Below are positions 51,299-59,621 of a stretch of 64,000 bases of DNA, piece after piece; the stretch's first letter is position 1, and each line of letters opens with the position of its first letter. Location: positions 1-64,000 of the forward strand of contig JAIEMJ010000047.1 of NCBI GenBank assembly GCA_019752335.1, in the 5' to 3' direction. The position numbers and the translations under genes were made by a program. The notes under the pieces were generated by a model that saw nothing but the letters and a program-made list of their open reading frames with translations, did not search any database and had not been told where the DNA came from. This DNA is from Bryobacteraceae bacterium (GTDB taxonomy: Bacteria > Acidobacteriota > Terriglobia > Bryobacterales > Bryobacteraceae).

Positions 51299-52633
51299 GT
51301 GTCCGGACTCTTTCTCTTGACGATGACCTTCGCCGCCATTGCCCTGCTCCTGGCACTGATTCTGCTCGCTCGTTTGCATGCCTTCCTGGCTTTGCTGATC
51401 AGCGCGATGGCGTTGGGGCTCGCCTGCCGCATGGAACCTGCCCAGGTTATCAAGTCGATCCAATTCGGCTTCGGTGACGCGCTCGGTTTCATCGCCGTGG
51501 TCGTCGCCCTGGGAGCCATGATCGGGCGATTTCTCGAACATTCCGGCGGTGGGCGCGTACTCGCCGAATGGCTACTTGCCAGCTGCGGGCGCCAGAACGC
51601 CCGTTGGGCCGTGCTGATGGCCGCGTTCCTGGTGGGCCTGCCGATCTTCTTTGAGGTGGGTTTTATCATTCTGGTGCCGCTGGCCTGGAACCTGGCTCGC
51701 GAATCCAGAAAGTCGCTGTTGTTTTATGGCTTGCCGATGACCGCCGCGCTCACCGTAACGCATGCGATGGTGCCGCCCCATCCCGCGCCCGCCGCCGCGG
51801 CCTCGCTATTCGGCGCCGACTTAGGGCTCACTATCCTCTATGGCGCCTTGCTCTCCATTCCCATGATGATCGCGGGCGGTATGTTCTACGGCCACTGGAT
51901 CGCCACGCGCATCTTCGTTCCCGTACCGGAAATCGCCGAGCGCAATCGCGGCGAAGCGCAAGGTGAGCCGCCCGCGGTGGGTGTTGTGATCTTACTCTTG
52001 TTACTACCCGTCGCCTTGATCTTCGTGGCCTCGTTAGTAGAATTCTGGAGATTACCCGGGCGCGGCGCGCTCGGCTTTCTCGGGCATCCCTTCACGGCGC
52101 TGCTGCTCACCGCCTTGCTGTCGATGTACCTCTTCGGCGTAAGGCGTGGCTTGTCGCGCGACGATATCGCGAGAATGGCTACCGATGCCCTGGTTCCCAC
52201 GGGAACCCTCTTGGCAATCATGGGCGGAGGCGGCGCCTTTAAGCAGGTGCTGATTGACTCGGGCGTAGGACCCTACGCCGGCGGACTCTTGGCCTCTTCC
52301 GCGATCTCCCCGCTTTTGGTGGCTTACTTCGTAGCCGCTGGCTTGCGGATGGCGCAAGGCTCGGCCACGGTGGCCATCATCACCGCGGCAGGCATTGTCG
52401 CTCCGTTGCTGAAAGGGATCGCGGGTTACTCGCCGGAAATGATCGTCCTCGCGCTCTGCGCGGGCGGCACGATACTATCCCACGTCAACGACTCCGGCTT
52501 CTGGGTCGTCAACGAGTACTTCGGCATGACCGTGCCACAAACCCTGCGTAGCTGGACCGCGATGAAAGTAGTTACTTCCGTCGTAGGTATCGTGTTTATT
52601 CTTCTCGTGCAAGCGTTGCGAGGTTACTTATGA
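51299..52633 (+). CDS. GntP-family gluconate/sugar-acid proton symporter
   Basis: A 444-residue inner-membrane transporter with about 12 helices. GntP signatures are the start GLFLLTMTFAAIALLLALI, FEVGFIILVPLAWNLAR, MTAALTVTHAMVPPHPAP with the conserved HPAP, and GSATVAIITAAGIVAP late in the protein. GntP members import gluconate, fructuronate or related acids with protons. The GTG at 51299 is the only good start. Its stop overlaps the next ATG (ATGA at 52630-52633), so it is co-translated with a SelA-like PLP enzyme, suggesting that the imported acid is handled by that enzyme. Confidence 0.9.
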   Translation: MSGLFLLTMTFAAIALLLALILLARLHAFLALLISAMALGLACRMEPAQVIKSIQFGFGDALGFIAVVVALGAMIGRFLEHSGGGRVLAEWLLASCGRQNARWAVLMAAFLVGLPIFFEVGFIILVPLAWNLARESRKSLLFYGLPMTAALTVTHAMVPPHPAPAAAASLFGADLGLTILYGALLSIPMMIAGGMFYGHWIATRIFVPVPEIAERNRGEAQGEPPAVGVVILLLLLPVALIFVASLVEFWRLPGRGALGFLGHPFTALLLTALLSMYLFGVRRGLSRDDIARMATDALVPTGTLLAIMGGGGAFKQVLIDSGVGPYAGGLLASSAISPLLVAYFVAAGLRMAQGSATVAIITAAGIVAPLLKGIAGYSPEMIVLALCAGGTILSHVNDSGFWVVNEYFGMTVPQTLRSWTAMKVVTSVVGIVFILLVQALRGYL

Positions 52634-53793
52634 TTTATTCCCAGTTCGGCGTACGCACCATTATCAACGCGAAAGGCCCTTCCACGCGGGTTTCTGGTGG
52701 CTTACTCAGCAATGAAGTTACGCAAGCCATGGCCGAAGCCGGGCAAGCCTGTGTCGATATGGCCGAGTTACAGGCGGCGGCCAGCCGGGTGATTCGTGAG
52801 GTAACCGGCGCGGAAGCCGGCATTGTCACTTCCGGCGCCGCGGCAGGCCTGTTGCTCGGTACGGCGGCATGTGTCGCGGGACTGAGTCCTGGGCGCATGG
52901 CCCGGTTACCGGACACGCGCGGCATGCGCGACGAAGTGATCATGGTGCGCAGCCAGCGGAATTTCTATGACCATGCGGTGCGCGCCGCCGGCGTACGGAT
53001 TGTCGAGGTCGGCCTGCCGGACCGCTTCGCTGGCGCGGGCGTGCGCGACGCCGAAGCGTGGGAGATTGAAGAGGCGATTCACGACGCCACCGCTGCTGTG
53101 GTTTACGTCGCGGACCGTAAAGCCAGGCCGTCTCTCGAAGAAGTGATCCGCGTCGCACACGCCCACCAGGTGCCGGTGCTAGTGGACGCCGCCGCGCAGT
53201 TGCCACCTGCCAGCAACTTGCAGCGCTTTATCCAACTCGGCGCGGACTTAGTCGCCTTCAGCGGCGGCAAAGCCATTGGAGGCCCCCAGGGTTCCGGCAT
53301 TCTCTGCGGCCGCCGGGACTTAGTCATGTCCGCCATCCTGCAGAACCTGGACCTCGATATCGAATGGGACCAATGGTCGCCCCCGGAGGAATTAATTCAG
53401 AAGCACTTACTCACCGGTTTGCCGCCTCACGGCATCGGGCGATCCTGTAAGGTAGGTAAAGAGACAATTGTCGGCCTGTTAGTGGCGCTCCGTCGTTTTG
53501 TGAGTGTAGATGATGACACGCGCCGTGCCGAATGGCTCATGCGCCTGCAGACGCTTGCCTTCGGACTCACTCGCGCGACACCCACGATCCGCGATGGCTT
53601 AGTGCCGAAGTTAGTCCTTGATCTGCGCGAGTTGAACGCCAGAGAAATCGTGCGTGAGTTACAAGCGGGAGATCCGTCCGTACAAGTAGACCCCTCCGAA
53701 GCAGACGAGGGCCGGATCGTTATCAATCCGGTTTGCCTGGCGGCCGCGGACTTAGATAAGCTGGCTGCCCGGCTGCGAACGGTGATCGGGTAA
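52630..53793 (+). CDS. SelA/DgaE-like PLP-dependent enzyme
   Basis: A 387-residue fold-type I PLP enzyme. Landmarks are TIINAKGPSTRVSGG at the start (as in SelA-like and glucosaminate ammonia-lyase genes), EAGIVTSGAAAGLLLGTAA, VVYVADRKARP, VPVLVDAAAQLPP for the cofactor Asp, and VAFSGGKAIGGPQGSG with the Schiff-base lysine. There is no selC or selB nearby, so selenocysteine synthesis is unlikely. DgaE-type enzymes degrade D-glucosaminate-6-phosphate, which would suit import of an amino sugar acid by the overlapping GntP. Exact reaction remains inference. It converges on the PilC gene with no spacing. Confidence 0.82.
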   Translation: MIYSQFGVRTIINAKGPSTRVSGGLLSNEVTQAMAEAGQACVDMAELQAAASRVIREVTGAEAGIVTSGAAAGLLLGTAACVAGLSPGRMARLPDTRGMRDEVIMVRSQRNFYDHAVRAAGVRIVEVGLPDRFAGAGVRDAEAWEIEEAIHDATAAVVYVADRKARPSLEEVIRVAHAHQVPVLVDAAAQLPPASNLQRFIQLGADLVAFSGGKAIGGPQGSGILCGRRDLVMSAILQNLDLDIEWDQWSPPEELIQKHLLTGLPPHGIGRSCKVGKETIVGLLVALRRFVSVDDDTRRAEWLMRLQTLAFGLTRATPTIRDGLVPKLVLDLRELNAREIVRELQAGDPSVQVDPSEADEGRIVINPVCLAAADLDKLAARLRTVIG

Positions 53794-54999
53794 CTAACGG
53801 AGCGTATCGGCCAGGGAGAAGATCGGCAGGTAGAGCGCGATGAGCACGAACGCGACGAAGCCGCCCATGAAGATCATGATAAACGGCTCAATCAAACTCA
53901 AGGCCGCGGTGAGCCGCGTGGTGACGTCATCCTCGTAGAACTCGGCGACGCTACCCAACATCGTGGGCATGGAACCGGTTGACTCGCCGACTTCGATCAT
54001 GTCGATGGAGAGCGGCGGGAAAACACCGGTCTTTACCAGCGAGCTCGAAAGCGGCTGGCCCTCGCGCACTGATTGGCGTACGGTCTCGAGCGTCTTTTTC
54101 AGCAAACGCGATCCCACCGAATCGGCAGCCGTTTCGAGTGCTTGAATCAGCGGAATGCCGCCAATGAGCAGCGTACCGAGGACGCGCGAGAACTGCGCCA
54201 CTTGGAACTTGATCCAGATTTCGCCAAAGATCGGCGTGCGCAGTTTCGCCTTGTCGATCAGTTCCTGAGCTTTCGCGCCGCGGGCCCACATCTTGAAGCC
54301 GAAGTAAAGGCCCACCAGTCCAGCTACGCCGAGCAAAATGTAATTGCGCGCCGTGGTGCCCACGGCAATCAGAATGCGCGTGGCCCAAGGCAACTCGGTG
54401 CCCATGCCGGTGTAGAGCAAGGCGAAGTTCGGTACCACATAGGTGACCAGGAAGACGATCAGCAGCAGCACCAGGGTGAGCAGCAGGGCGGGATAAATCA
54501 GCGAAACGAGGAGCTTTTTGCGCACGGCCAGGGCCAGCCGCTGGTAGGTGACGTAGCGCTCCAGCACCTCGGTGAGTGACCCGGATTTCTCGCCGGCCAT
54601 CACGCTGGTGACGTACATGGGCGGGAAGATTCCCTGCTTCTGGAAGGCATCCGACAGCAAGGTTCCGTTCTTCACTTCCACGCGGATCGCGTCGATCACC
54701 GGGCGGAGTTTGGCGTCGGTGAGGCGGTCCGCCAGCAGGTCTAGGGACTTCAGAATCGGCAGACCGGCCTTAATCAGCGTGACGAATTGCTGATTGAAAA
54801 TAAGGAACTTTTCCGTGTTTAACTTGGCGGGTTTGCCACTGCCCACGCCAAGCTGGCCGATCCCCTTGGCCTTCACCGAATAGATGAGAAAGCCCTGCTG
54901 CCCATATTTTTCCCGCACTTCGTGCTCGGATTTGGCCTCCTCCACCTGCTGGTGGATCTGGCCACGGGCATCCGCGTATTTTAGGACAAACTGCGACAC
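53794..54999 (-). CDS. Type IV pilus/type II secretion inner-membrane protein (PilC/GspF)
   Basis: A 401-residue inner-membrane platform protein for pilus or type II secretion assembly. Two T2SF domains (about 70-190 and 275-395) carry the paired FNQQFVTLIKAGLPILKSL/FSRVLGTLLIGGIPLIQALE signature, GEKSGSLTEVLERYV and GESTGSMPTMLGSVA. Three membrane helices lie at about 165-195, 212-232 and 370-395. The GTG start follows the transglutaminase stop without a gap (TGAGTG), so translation is coupled to that gene, an odd pairing. No other pilus gene lies in the window. Confidence 0.93.
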   Translation of the reverse strand: MSQFVLKYADARGQIHQQVEEAKSEHEVREKYGQQGFLIYSVKAKGIGQLGVGSGKPAKLNTEKFLIFNQQFVTLIKAGLPILKSLDLLADRLTDAKLRPVIDAIRVEVKNGTLLSDAFQKQGIFPPMYVTSVMAGEKSGSLTEVLERYVTYQRLALAVRKKLLVSLIYPALLLTLVLLLIVFLVTYVVPNFALLYTGMGTELPWATRILIAVGTTARNYILLGVAGLVGLYFGFKMWARGAKAQELIDKAKLRTPIFGEIWIKFQVAQFSRVLGTLLIGGIPLIQALETAADSVGSRLLKKTLETVRQSVREGQPLSSSLVKTGVFPPLSIDMIEVGESTGSMPTMLGSVAEFYEDDVTTRLTAALSLIEPFIMIFMGGFVAFVLIALYLPIFSLADTLR

Positions 55000-56052
55000 T
55001 CAGCAGGTTTGACGCGTGGGGGGCGTGAAACGTGCAGAGGGCAGACGTTGCTGCTGTTGTTGCTGCTGTTGTTGCTGCTGTTGTTGCTGCTGTTGGGCGG
55101 CGTGGGCCGCACTGGAACTAACCCGTGCCTTGGGCGGCGCCACCGTCCACTGGTCATCCTGCGACGGGAAGACGAGTTCCACTTCGGGATTCGCGGGCTT
55201 GTCGGTCGACAGGACGATCACCTGAACGGCCAAGTCGCCCTTGCTGTCGCCTTTGTAGAGCCCCTTAGTAGGCGGCACGTCTGCGTAATCGCGGCCCACG
55301 GCGGTGCGGATGTGGCGTTCGGCCGTCAGCTTATTGTTCGTCGGGTCGAAGCCCACCCAGCCCCAACCGGGCAGCCAAGCCTCCACCCATGCATGCGACG
55401 CCGAGCCTGAGGTGCGCTCGGATTCGCCAGCCCGCGCCGCCTTGTAGCCGGACACATAGCGGCACGGAATTTTCAGCAAACGCACCAGCGCGATCATGAC
55501 ATGCGCAAAATCCTGGCAGACGCCCTTCCGCGTCCGCAGGGCATCGTCAATCGGCGAATCGACGCGCGTCGCCTTGGGCGTGTATTCAAAGTGGCGGAAG
55601 ATGGCATTATTGAGCTGGCGCAGCATCGTCATGGGATCAGCGCGACGGGTGACGTTGAGCGCGACGGCGAGTTCGAGTAAGGCCGGCGTGGGCTGGGCGA
55701 AGTCGCTGGGCATCAGCATTTCGTAGTAGTCGCCGTTATTCACCTGGGCGTCCACTTCTTCCCAGGCCAGGGGGTCGAGCTTTTCGGGCCAGGCGGCAAA
55801 AGGAGTTACTTCCACCAGCGACGTCGACACAATGTCGAGCTTCTGATGTTGGCCAGGCACGTTGAAGTGGTGGATGGTGTTGCCCAGGTAATCGCGATAA
55901 TGGAAGACGCGTGTGCGCGGCTCCAACTCGATCTCGAAGGAGAGACAATGCTGCGTCCACTCCGTGCGCGGCTGCAGGCGCATCTCCATGATGCTCTCAC
56001 TCACCGGTGAGCTATAGCGAAAACGAGTTTGGTGGCGAATGGAATAATACAT
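55000..56052 (-). CDS. Transglutaminase-like protein with a C-terminal polyglutamine tract
   Basis: A 350-residue cysteine-protease-fold protein. The N-terminal domain (YYSIRHQTRFRYSSPVSES) is typical of bacterial transglutaminase-like proteins. The catalytic triad is visible as GVCQDFAHVM, SASHAWVEAWLPG and FDPTNN. After about residue 310 there is a disordered tail with 16 consecutive glutamines. Members of this family occur beside alpha-E and ATP-grasp proteins, as here, and are thought to act on peptides made by them. ATG 56052 lies three bases after the alpha-E stop. The polyglutamine tract is uncommon in bacteria. Confidence 0.88.
   Translation of the reverse strand: MYYSIRHQTRFRYSSPVSESIMEMRLQPRTEWTQHCLSFEIELEPRTRVFHYRDYLGNTIHHFNVPGQHQKLDIVSTSLVEVTPFAAWPEKLDPLAWEEVDAQVNNGDYYEMLMPSDFAQPTPALLELAVALNVTRRADPMTMLRQLNNAIFRHFEYTPKATRVDSPIDDALRTRKGVCQDFAHVMIALVRLLKIPCRYVSGYKAARAGESERTSGSASHAWVEAWLPGWGWVGFDPTNNKLTAERHIRTAVGRDYADVPPTKGLYKGDSKGDLAVQVIVLSTDKPANPEVELVFPSQDDQWTVAPPKARVSSSAAHAAQQQQQQQQQQQQQQQQRLPSARFTPPTRQTC
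55048..55095. repeat. 48-bp tract: four perfect 12-bp units encoding polyglutamine
   Basis: On the minus strand (CAACAGCAGCAA) occurs four times in a row, giving 16 Gln codons in the transglutaminase gene. The higher-order 12-base unit, not a simple CAG run, suggests unit expansion by slippage or unequal exchange. Confidence 0.9.
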
Positions 56053-56055
56053 GGT

Positions 56056-56994
56056 TTACGCGCTCAAGGCGGACTCCACGGGATAGTCAATGTAGGCTTG
56101 CCGTAACGCGACATCAATTTGCTCGCATTGATTCTGAATGGACCGTAAGTGGAAATTAAAGCCCTCCCGCAGAATCTCATCGCTTTGCACGAAGCTCAGG
56201 CTGGCCTTTAACCGGCCCGCCAACAGACGAACCCGGGCACAGCGGCCGTCGCTATCGGGCAGGGCCTTCAGCGCTGACTCTAAATGATCCACGGCAAAAC
56301 GAATGGTGTGCGGAAATTCGTCGTTGAGGAGCAGGAACTCCGCCACGCGGTCCGGCCGGACGTCGGCCGTATAGTACTTACAATAGGCTTCAAACGCGGT
56401 GCAGCTACGCAACAATCCGATCCATTCGAGGTGCGCCTGTTCGTCGTGGGCAAACTCGCGGTAATGGGTATCGAGTAATTTGGCCGTCGCCAGCACCCGT
56501 TCCATGTGGCGGCCAATCTGAATAAACTGCCAGCCTTCGTTGTGGCTCATCGTGCCGTCGGTAATGCCTTGAAACAAGTGGCAGCCTTCGTGGATCTCCA
56601 GCAAAAACTCATGCGGCTGCGGATCCCAGCCTTCTTCCAGATCGGCCCGCCGCACCTGATGAAAGAGCCGGTTCAGTTGCTCCCACATCTCGGAGCTAAT
56701 CTGCTGGCGCACTTGGCGGGAATTCTCGCGGGCGGCAATCACGGCGGCCACAATCGAGGACCGGCAAGTGCGATCGAAAATCAGCGCATAAGTCAGGCTT
56801 TGCGCATCGCGTGACTCGGTAGTGAGCTTCGGATCGCCCAAAGAGGCTAAAATCCTTCGCCAGCGTTCGTCGGCGGAGTAAGCCGATTGGTCCAGCATCA
56901 GATTGAGCTGCACCTCAATCAGGCGGGCGGTGTTTTCGGCGCGCTCCAGGTAGCGGGCCATCCAATATAAGCCGTCGGCGACACGTGAAAGCAT
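56056..56994 (-). CDS. Alpha-E domain protein (DUF403)
   Basis: A 312-residue alpha-helical protein of the alpha-E family: LSRVADGLYWMARYLERAENTARL at the N-terminus, GTMSHNEGWQFIQIGRHMERV in the middle and PHTIRFAVDHLESALKAL later. It has no known catalytic activity but is encoded with a circularly permuted ATP-grasp protein and a transglutaminase in many bacteria, suggesting a complex for peptide ligation. AAAGGAC precedes the ATG. It lies ten bases after the ATP-grasp stop and three bases before the transglutaminase start. Confidence 0.92.
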   Translation of the reverse strand: MLSRVADGLYWMARYLERAENTARLIEVQLNLMLDQSAYSADERWRRILASLGDPKLTTESRDAQSLTYALIFDRTCRSSIVAAVIAARENSRQVRQQISSEMWEQLNRLFHQVRRADLEEGWDPQPHEFLLEIHEGCHLFQGITDGTMSHNEGWQFIQIGRHMERVLATAKLLDTHYREFAHDEQAHLEWIGLLRSCTAFEAYCKYYTADVRPDRVAEFLLLNDEFPHTIRFAVDHLESALKALPDSDGRCARVRLLAGRLKASLSFVQSDEILREGFNFHLRSIQNQCEQIDVALRQAYIDYPVESALSA

Positions 56995-57004
56995 AGGAGT
57001 CCTT

Positions 57005-58462
57005 TTATTCGTGCAACACCCAGGTATCTTTGCTCCCGCCGCCCTGCGACGAGTTCACGACCAGCGAGCCCTTGCGCAGCGCAACGCGCGTCAGTCCTCC
57101 AGGCACGGTGGTGACTTTTTTGCCGTCGTAGAGAATATAGGGCCGTAAGTCAATGTGGCGCGCTTCCACCTGGCCGTCGATGTAACAAGGCGCGCGCGAC
57201 AGCATCAGCGTGGGTTGCGCAATATAGTTACGCGGGTCGTCAATAATCTTGCGCCGAAATTCTTCCTGCTGCTCTTTGGTCGAATGCGGGCCAATCAACA
57301 TGCCGTAGCCGCCGCTCTCGCCCACGGCCTTCACCACCAACTTATCCAGGTTCTGCAGCACGTAATCCATCTGTGCGGGATTCGAGCATAAGTACGTCTC
57401 GACGTTATCGAGAATCGGGTCCTCGCCCAAATAGTACTTGATAATGGCCGGCACGTAGGCGTAAACGGCCTTATCGTCCGCGATGCCATTGCCCAGCGCA
57501 TTGGAAAGCGTCACGTTGCCGGCCCGGTAGACATTGAACAGGCCGGGCACGCCGAGAATCGAATCCGGGCGGAAGGCGAGGGGATCGATAAAGTCGTCGT
57601 CGATGCGGCGGTAAATCACGTCCACGCGGCGCAGGCCGGCCGTCGTGCGCATATACAGGATATTGTCGTTGACGACTAAGTCGCGGCCTTCCACCAGTTC
57701 GATGCCCATTTGCCGCGCCAGATAGGTGTGCTCGAAATAGGCGGAGTTGAAGACGCCCGGGGTCAGCAGCACAATCGTCGGATCCGTGCGGCCGTGCGGC
57801 GCCAGCGTCCGCAGCGTCTGCAGCAGCGCTTGCGGGTACTCCTCAATCGGCTTTACCCGGCAAGCCTGAAACAGCTCCGGGAAGACGCGCTTCATCACTT
57901 GGCGGCCGGTGAGCATGTAAGAGACGCCGGAAGGCACGCGCAGGTTGTCTTCCAGCACCAGGTAACGCCCGTCCGGATGCCGTATCAGATCGGTGCCCAC
58001 CACCGTAATGTAGACGTCACGCGGCACGTCCAAGCTCTTCATCTGGCGCCGGTAGTGCTTGCAGGAGTAAATCATCTCCCGCGGCACGACGCCGTCGTTG
58101 AGGATTTTGCCCTCGTGGTAGATGTCCTTCAGAAACAGGTTCAACGCAATGATGCGCTGAGCCAAACCCCGCTCAATCTTCGACCATTCGCTCTGGGTAA
58201 TGATGCGCGGCAGCAGGTCATTCGGGAAGATCTTCTCAACTCCCTCGTCACGGCCGTACACCGTGAAGGTGATGCCCTGATGCAGGAAGGCCAAATCGGC
58301 AGCCTGTTTGCGGCGGCGCATCTCCTCAACGGGAGTCTCCAGCAGGCGCTGATGCAGCGTGTCGTAATGGCCGCGTACCTGTTGCGTCGACGCGAACATT
58401 TCGTCGTAGGCGTCATCGAGCTCGTATTGGCGGAAGGGCGGAGGCAGCGGAGTCGAAGACAT
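57005..58462 (-). CDS. Circularly permuted type 2 ATP-grasp protein
   Basis: A 485-residue ATP-grasp-fold protein of the CP-ATPgrasp_2 type (formerly DUF404/DUF407). Key pieces are [16 protein letters not shown] near the start, [38 protein letters not shown]-like strand, [15 protein letters not shown] and [14 protein letters not shown]. Such proteins are predicted to ligate amino acids or amines to a carboxylate using ATP, making short peptides with the partner alpha-E and transglutaminase proteins. It begins that operon. TAGAAC lies six bases before the ATG and TGC-TATACT further upstream, so two promoters are possible. Confidence 0.92.
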   Translation of the reverse strand: MSSTPLPPPFRQYELDDAYDEMFASTQQVRGHYDTLHQRLLETPVEEMRRRKQAADLAFLHQGITFTVYGRDEGVEKIFPNDLLPRIITQSEWSKIERGLAQRIIALNLFLKDIYHEGKILNDGVVPREMIYSCKHYRRQMKSLDVPRDVYITVVGTDLIRHPDGRYLVLEDNLRVPSGVSYMLTGRQVMKRVFPELFQACRVKPIEEYPQALLQTLRTLAPHGRTDPTIVLLTPGVFNSAYFEHTYLARQMGIELVEGRDLVVNDNILYMRTTAGLRRVDVIYRRIDDDFIDPLAFRPDSILGVPGLFNVYRAGNVTLSNALGNGIADDKAVYAYVPAIIKYYLGEDPILDNVETYLCSNPAQMDYVLQNLDKLVVKAVGESGGYGMLIGPHSTKEQQEEFRRKIIDDPRNYIAQPTLMLSRAPCYIDGQVEARHIDLRPYILYDGKKVTTVPGGLTRVALRKGSLVVNSSQGGGSKDTWVLHE

Positions 58463-58468
58463 GGTTTG

Positions 58469-58497
58469 GTTCTACTAAATCAAGATTTTTCAGTATA
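58469..58497 (-). promoter_or_regulatory. Two -10 elements upstream of the ATP-grasp operon
   Basis: TATACT with an extended -10 TGC (minus strand, 58492-58497) gives a leader of about 23 bases, and TAGAAC (58469-58474) lies six bases before the ATG, which would give a leaderless mRNA. Which is used cannot be told. Confidence 0.4.
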
Positions 58498-58517
58498 GCA
58501 ACAGTGTTTCTCTCTCT

Positions 58518-59225
58518 TTACACGCTCCGCTCGGTCCACAGGCCCAAGCCACCGTACATGCCCTCCTGATTCGAGCTCACCGTCACGTTCGCCGGCAATT
58601 CGAAGGTGATGAACTCCGTATTGCCGCCGCCCAGGAACAGGCGATCATAGTTCACCAGACGCTCCCAACAGCCAATCGCCTCTTGCAGCCGCTTGTTCCA
58701 CTTCTTCTTGCCGCCGTTCAGCAGGGCGGCGTGGCCCAGGCAATCTTCGTAAGTCCGTCCCTTTCGAAACGGATGATGCGCCATCTCGAGCGGCACGGCC
58801 AAGCGGCCACCCGTGTAGATCGCGCAGCCGACACCCGTCCCGAGCGTGATCACCATTTCCAGGCCCTTGCCGGAGATCGCGCCCAGACCCTGGACGGCGG
58901 CGTCATTGGCGGCGCGGACGGGCTTCTTGAGCGCGGCTTCCAGCGCACGATCTAGATCGAAACCCGCCCAGGCGGGATCCAAGTTCGGCGCCGTTTTGAC
59001 GACCCCATCGTGGATCACTCCAGGGAAGCCGACCGAGACGCGGTCGTACTTGCCGGATTGCCCGGCGAGTTGCTCGATCACCTCGATGATGGCGTCCGGC
59101 AAGGCGGGCCGTGGCGTGTCCAGCCGGACGCGTTCCGTCACCGGCTTACCTTGGGGGTCTACCACAATGGCCTTCGTCCGGCTGCCGCCAATGTCGACGC
59201 AAAGCGTCAGTTTTTTCTTTTCCAT
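58518..59225 (-). CDS. ROK-family kinase resembling polyphosphate glucokinase
   Basis: A 235-residue sugar kinase of the ROK family. The N-terminal phosphate motif is LCVDIGGSRTKAIVVDP, and the active site is RAANDAAVQGLGA with the catalytic aspartate. MAHHPFRKGRTYEDCLG and RLFLGGGNTEFI fit the polyphosphate/ATP-glucomannokinase branch rather than the CXCGxxGCxE zinc-motif kinases, which this protein lacks. It would phosphorylate glucose with polyphosphate or ATP. TATCCT ends ten bases before the ATG at 59225. It is a single gene next to the ATP-grasp operon, separated by 55 bases. Confidence 0.83.
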   Translation of the reverse strand: MEKKKLTLCVDIGGSRTKAIVVDPQGKPVTERVRLDTPRPALPDAIIEVIEQLAGQSGKYDRVSVGFPGVIHDGVVKTAPNLDPAWAGFDLDRALEAALKKPVRAANDAAVQGLGAISGKGLEMVITLGTGVGCAIYTGGRLAVPLEMAHHPFRKGRTYEDCLGHAALLNGGKKKWNKRLQEAIGCWERLVNYDRLFLGGGNTEFITFELPANVTVSSNQEGMYGGLGLWTERSV

Positions 59226-59475
59226 GCGCGCCGACAGGATAACATGCCTGCGGGTTTGCTCTTCAAAACATTTCTGGGTGAAATTGTTCTAAAAATGGAT
59301 CAGCTTTGCCCCCTACGTCGACCACCTTTCTCCCTCTTCAGCCAATCAGTTATCCCTCCTGCAAGGCTGCGGCCGGACAAGAAAATACGCTAATTCGTTA
59401 TTTGAAAAGCTAGTGATACTTCTCCCTTCGCGTATCGCTTCAGGCGTTAACTAAAGACTGAAAGGAGCCGAATAC

Positions 59476-59520
59476 ATGATTCTTCCCTTGCCTGATATCG
59501 AACCACCCGTTGGTTTCTAG
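59476..59520 (+). CDS. 14-residue ORF with a strong ribosome binding site (leader-peptide candidate)
   Basis: ATG to TAG encodes MILPLPDIEPPVGF. AAAGGAG ends eight bases before the ATG, one of the best ribosome binding sites in the window. Four of fourteen residues are proline, including a Pro-Pro pair near the end that can slow ribosomes. A GC-rich hairpin follows 21 bases after the stop. The layout suggests a regulatory leader or small peptide rather than a chance ORF, but without comparison it stays tentative. Confidence 0.4.
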   Translation: MILPLPDIEPPVGF

Positions 59521-59541
59521 CTCTCCGCGCGATAAAATTTT

Positions 59542-59595
59542 GGGCGGGCTAACGGATTTCCGGCAGCCAGGCTGTCCGGGTTCAGTAGCCCGCCC
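59542..59595 (+). promoter_or_regulatory. Two-tier hairpin between the tiny ORF and the membrane-protein gene
   Basis: GGGCGGGCTA (59542-59551) pairs with TAGCCCGCCC (59586-59595). The 34-base loop contains a second small palindromic element, CCGGCAGCC-A-GGCTGTCCGG. There is no T-run, so it may be regulatory rather than a terminator. Confidence 0.45.
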
Positions 59596-59621
59596 CAAGA
59601 TTGCTATGATGGGGCTCGCTC

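Larger units (their letters stand above)
59226..59621 (+). other. 396-base intergenic region with a tiny ORF and a hairpin
   Basis: No standard gene is present. Reading plus strand: a T-rich stretch, then AAAGGAG (59461-59467) and a 14-codon ORF (59476-59520), then a hairpin (59542-59595), an extended -10 (TGC-TATGAT at 59605-59610) and the ATG of the next gene at 59622. Confidence 0.5.

Noticed and set aside
55048-55095. Short repeats as a CRISPR array
   Set aside because: Units are contiguous 12-mers with no spacers and code for glutamine in frame.
55009-55410. Leu-rich plus-strand frame across the CAG/CAA repeat
   Set aside because: The poly-Leu run is just the complement of the polyglutamine codons.
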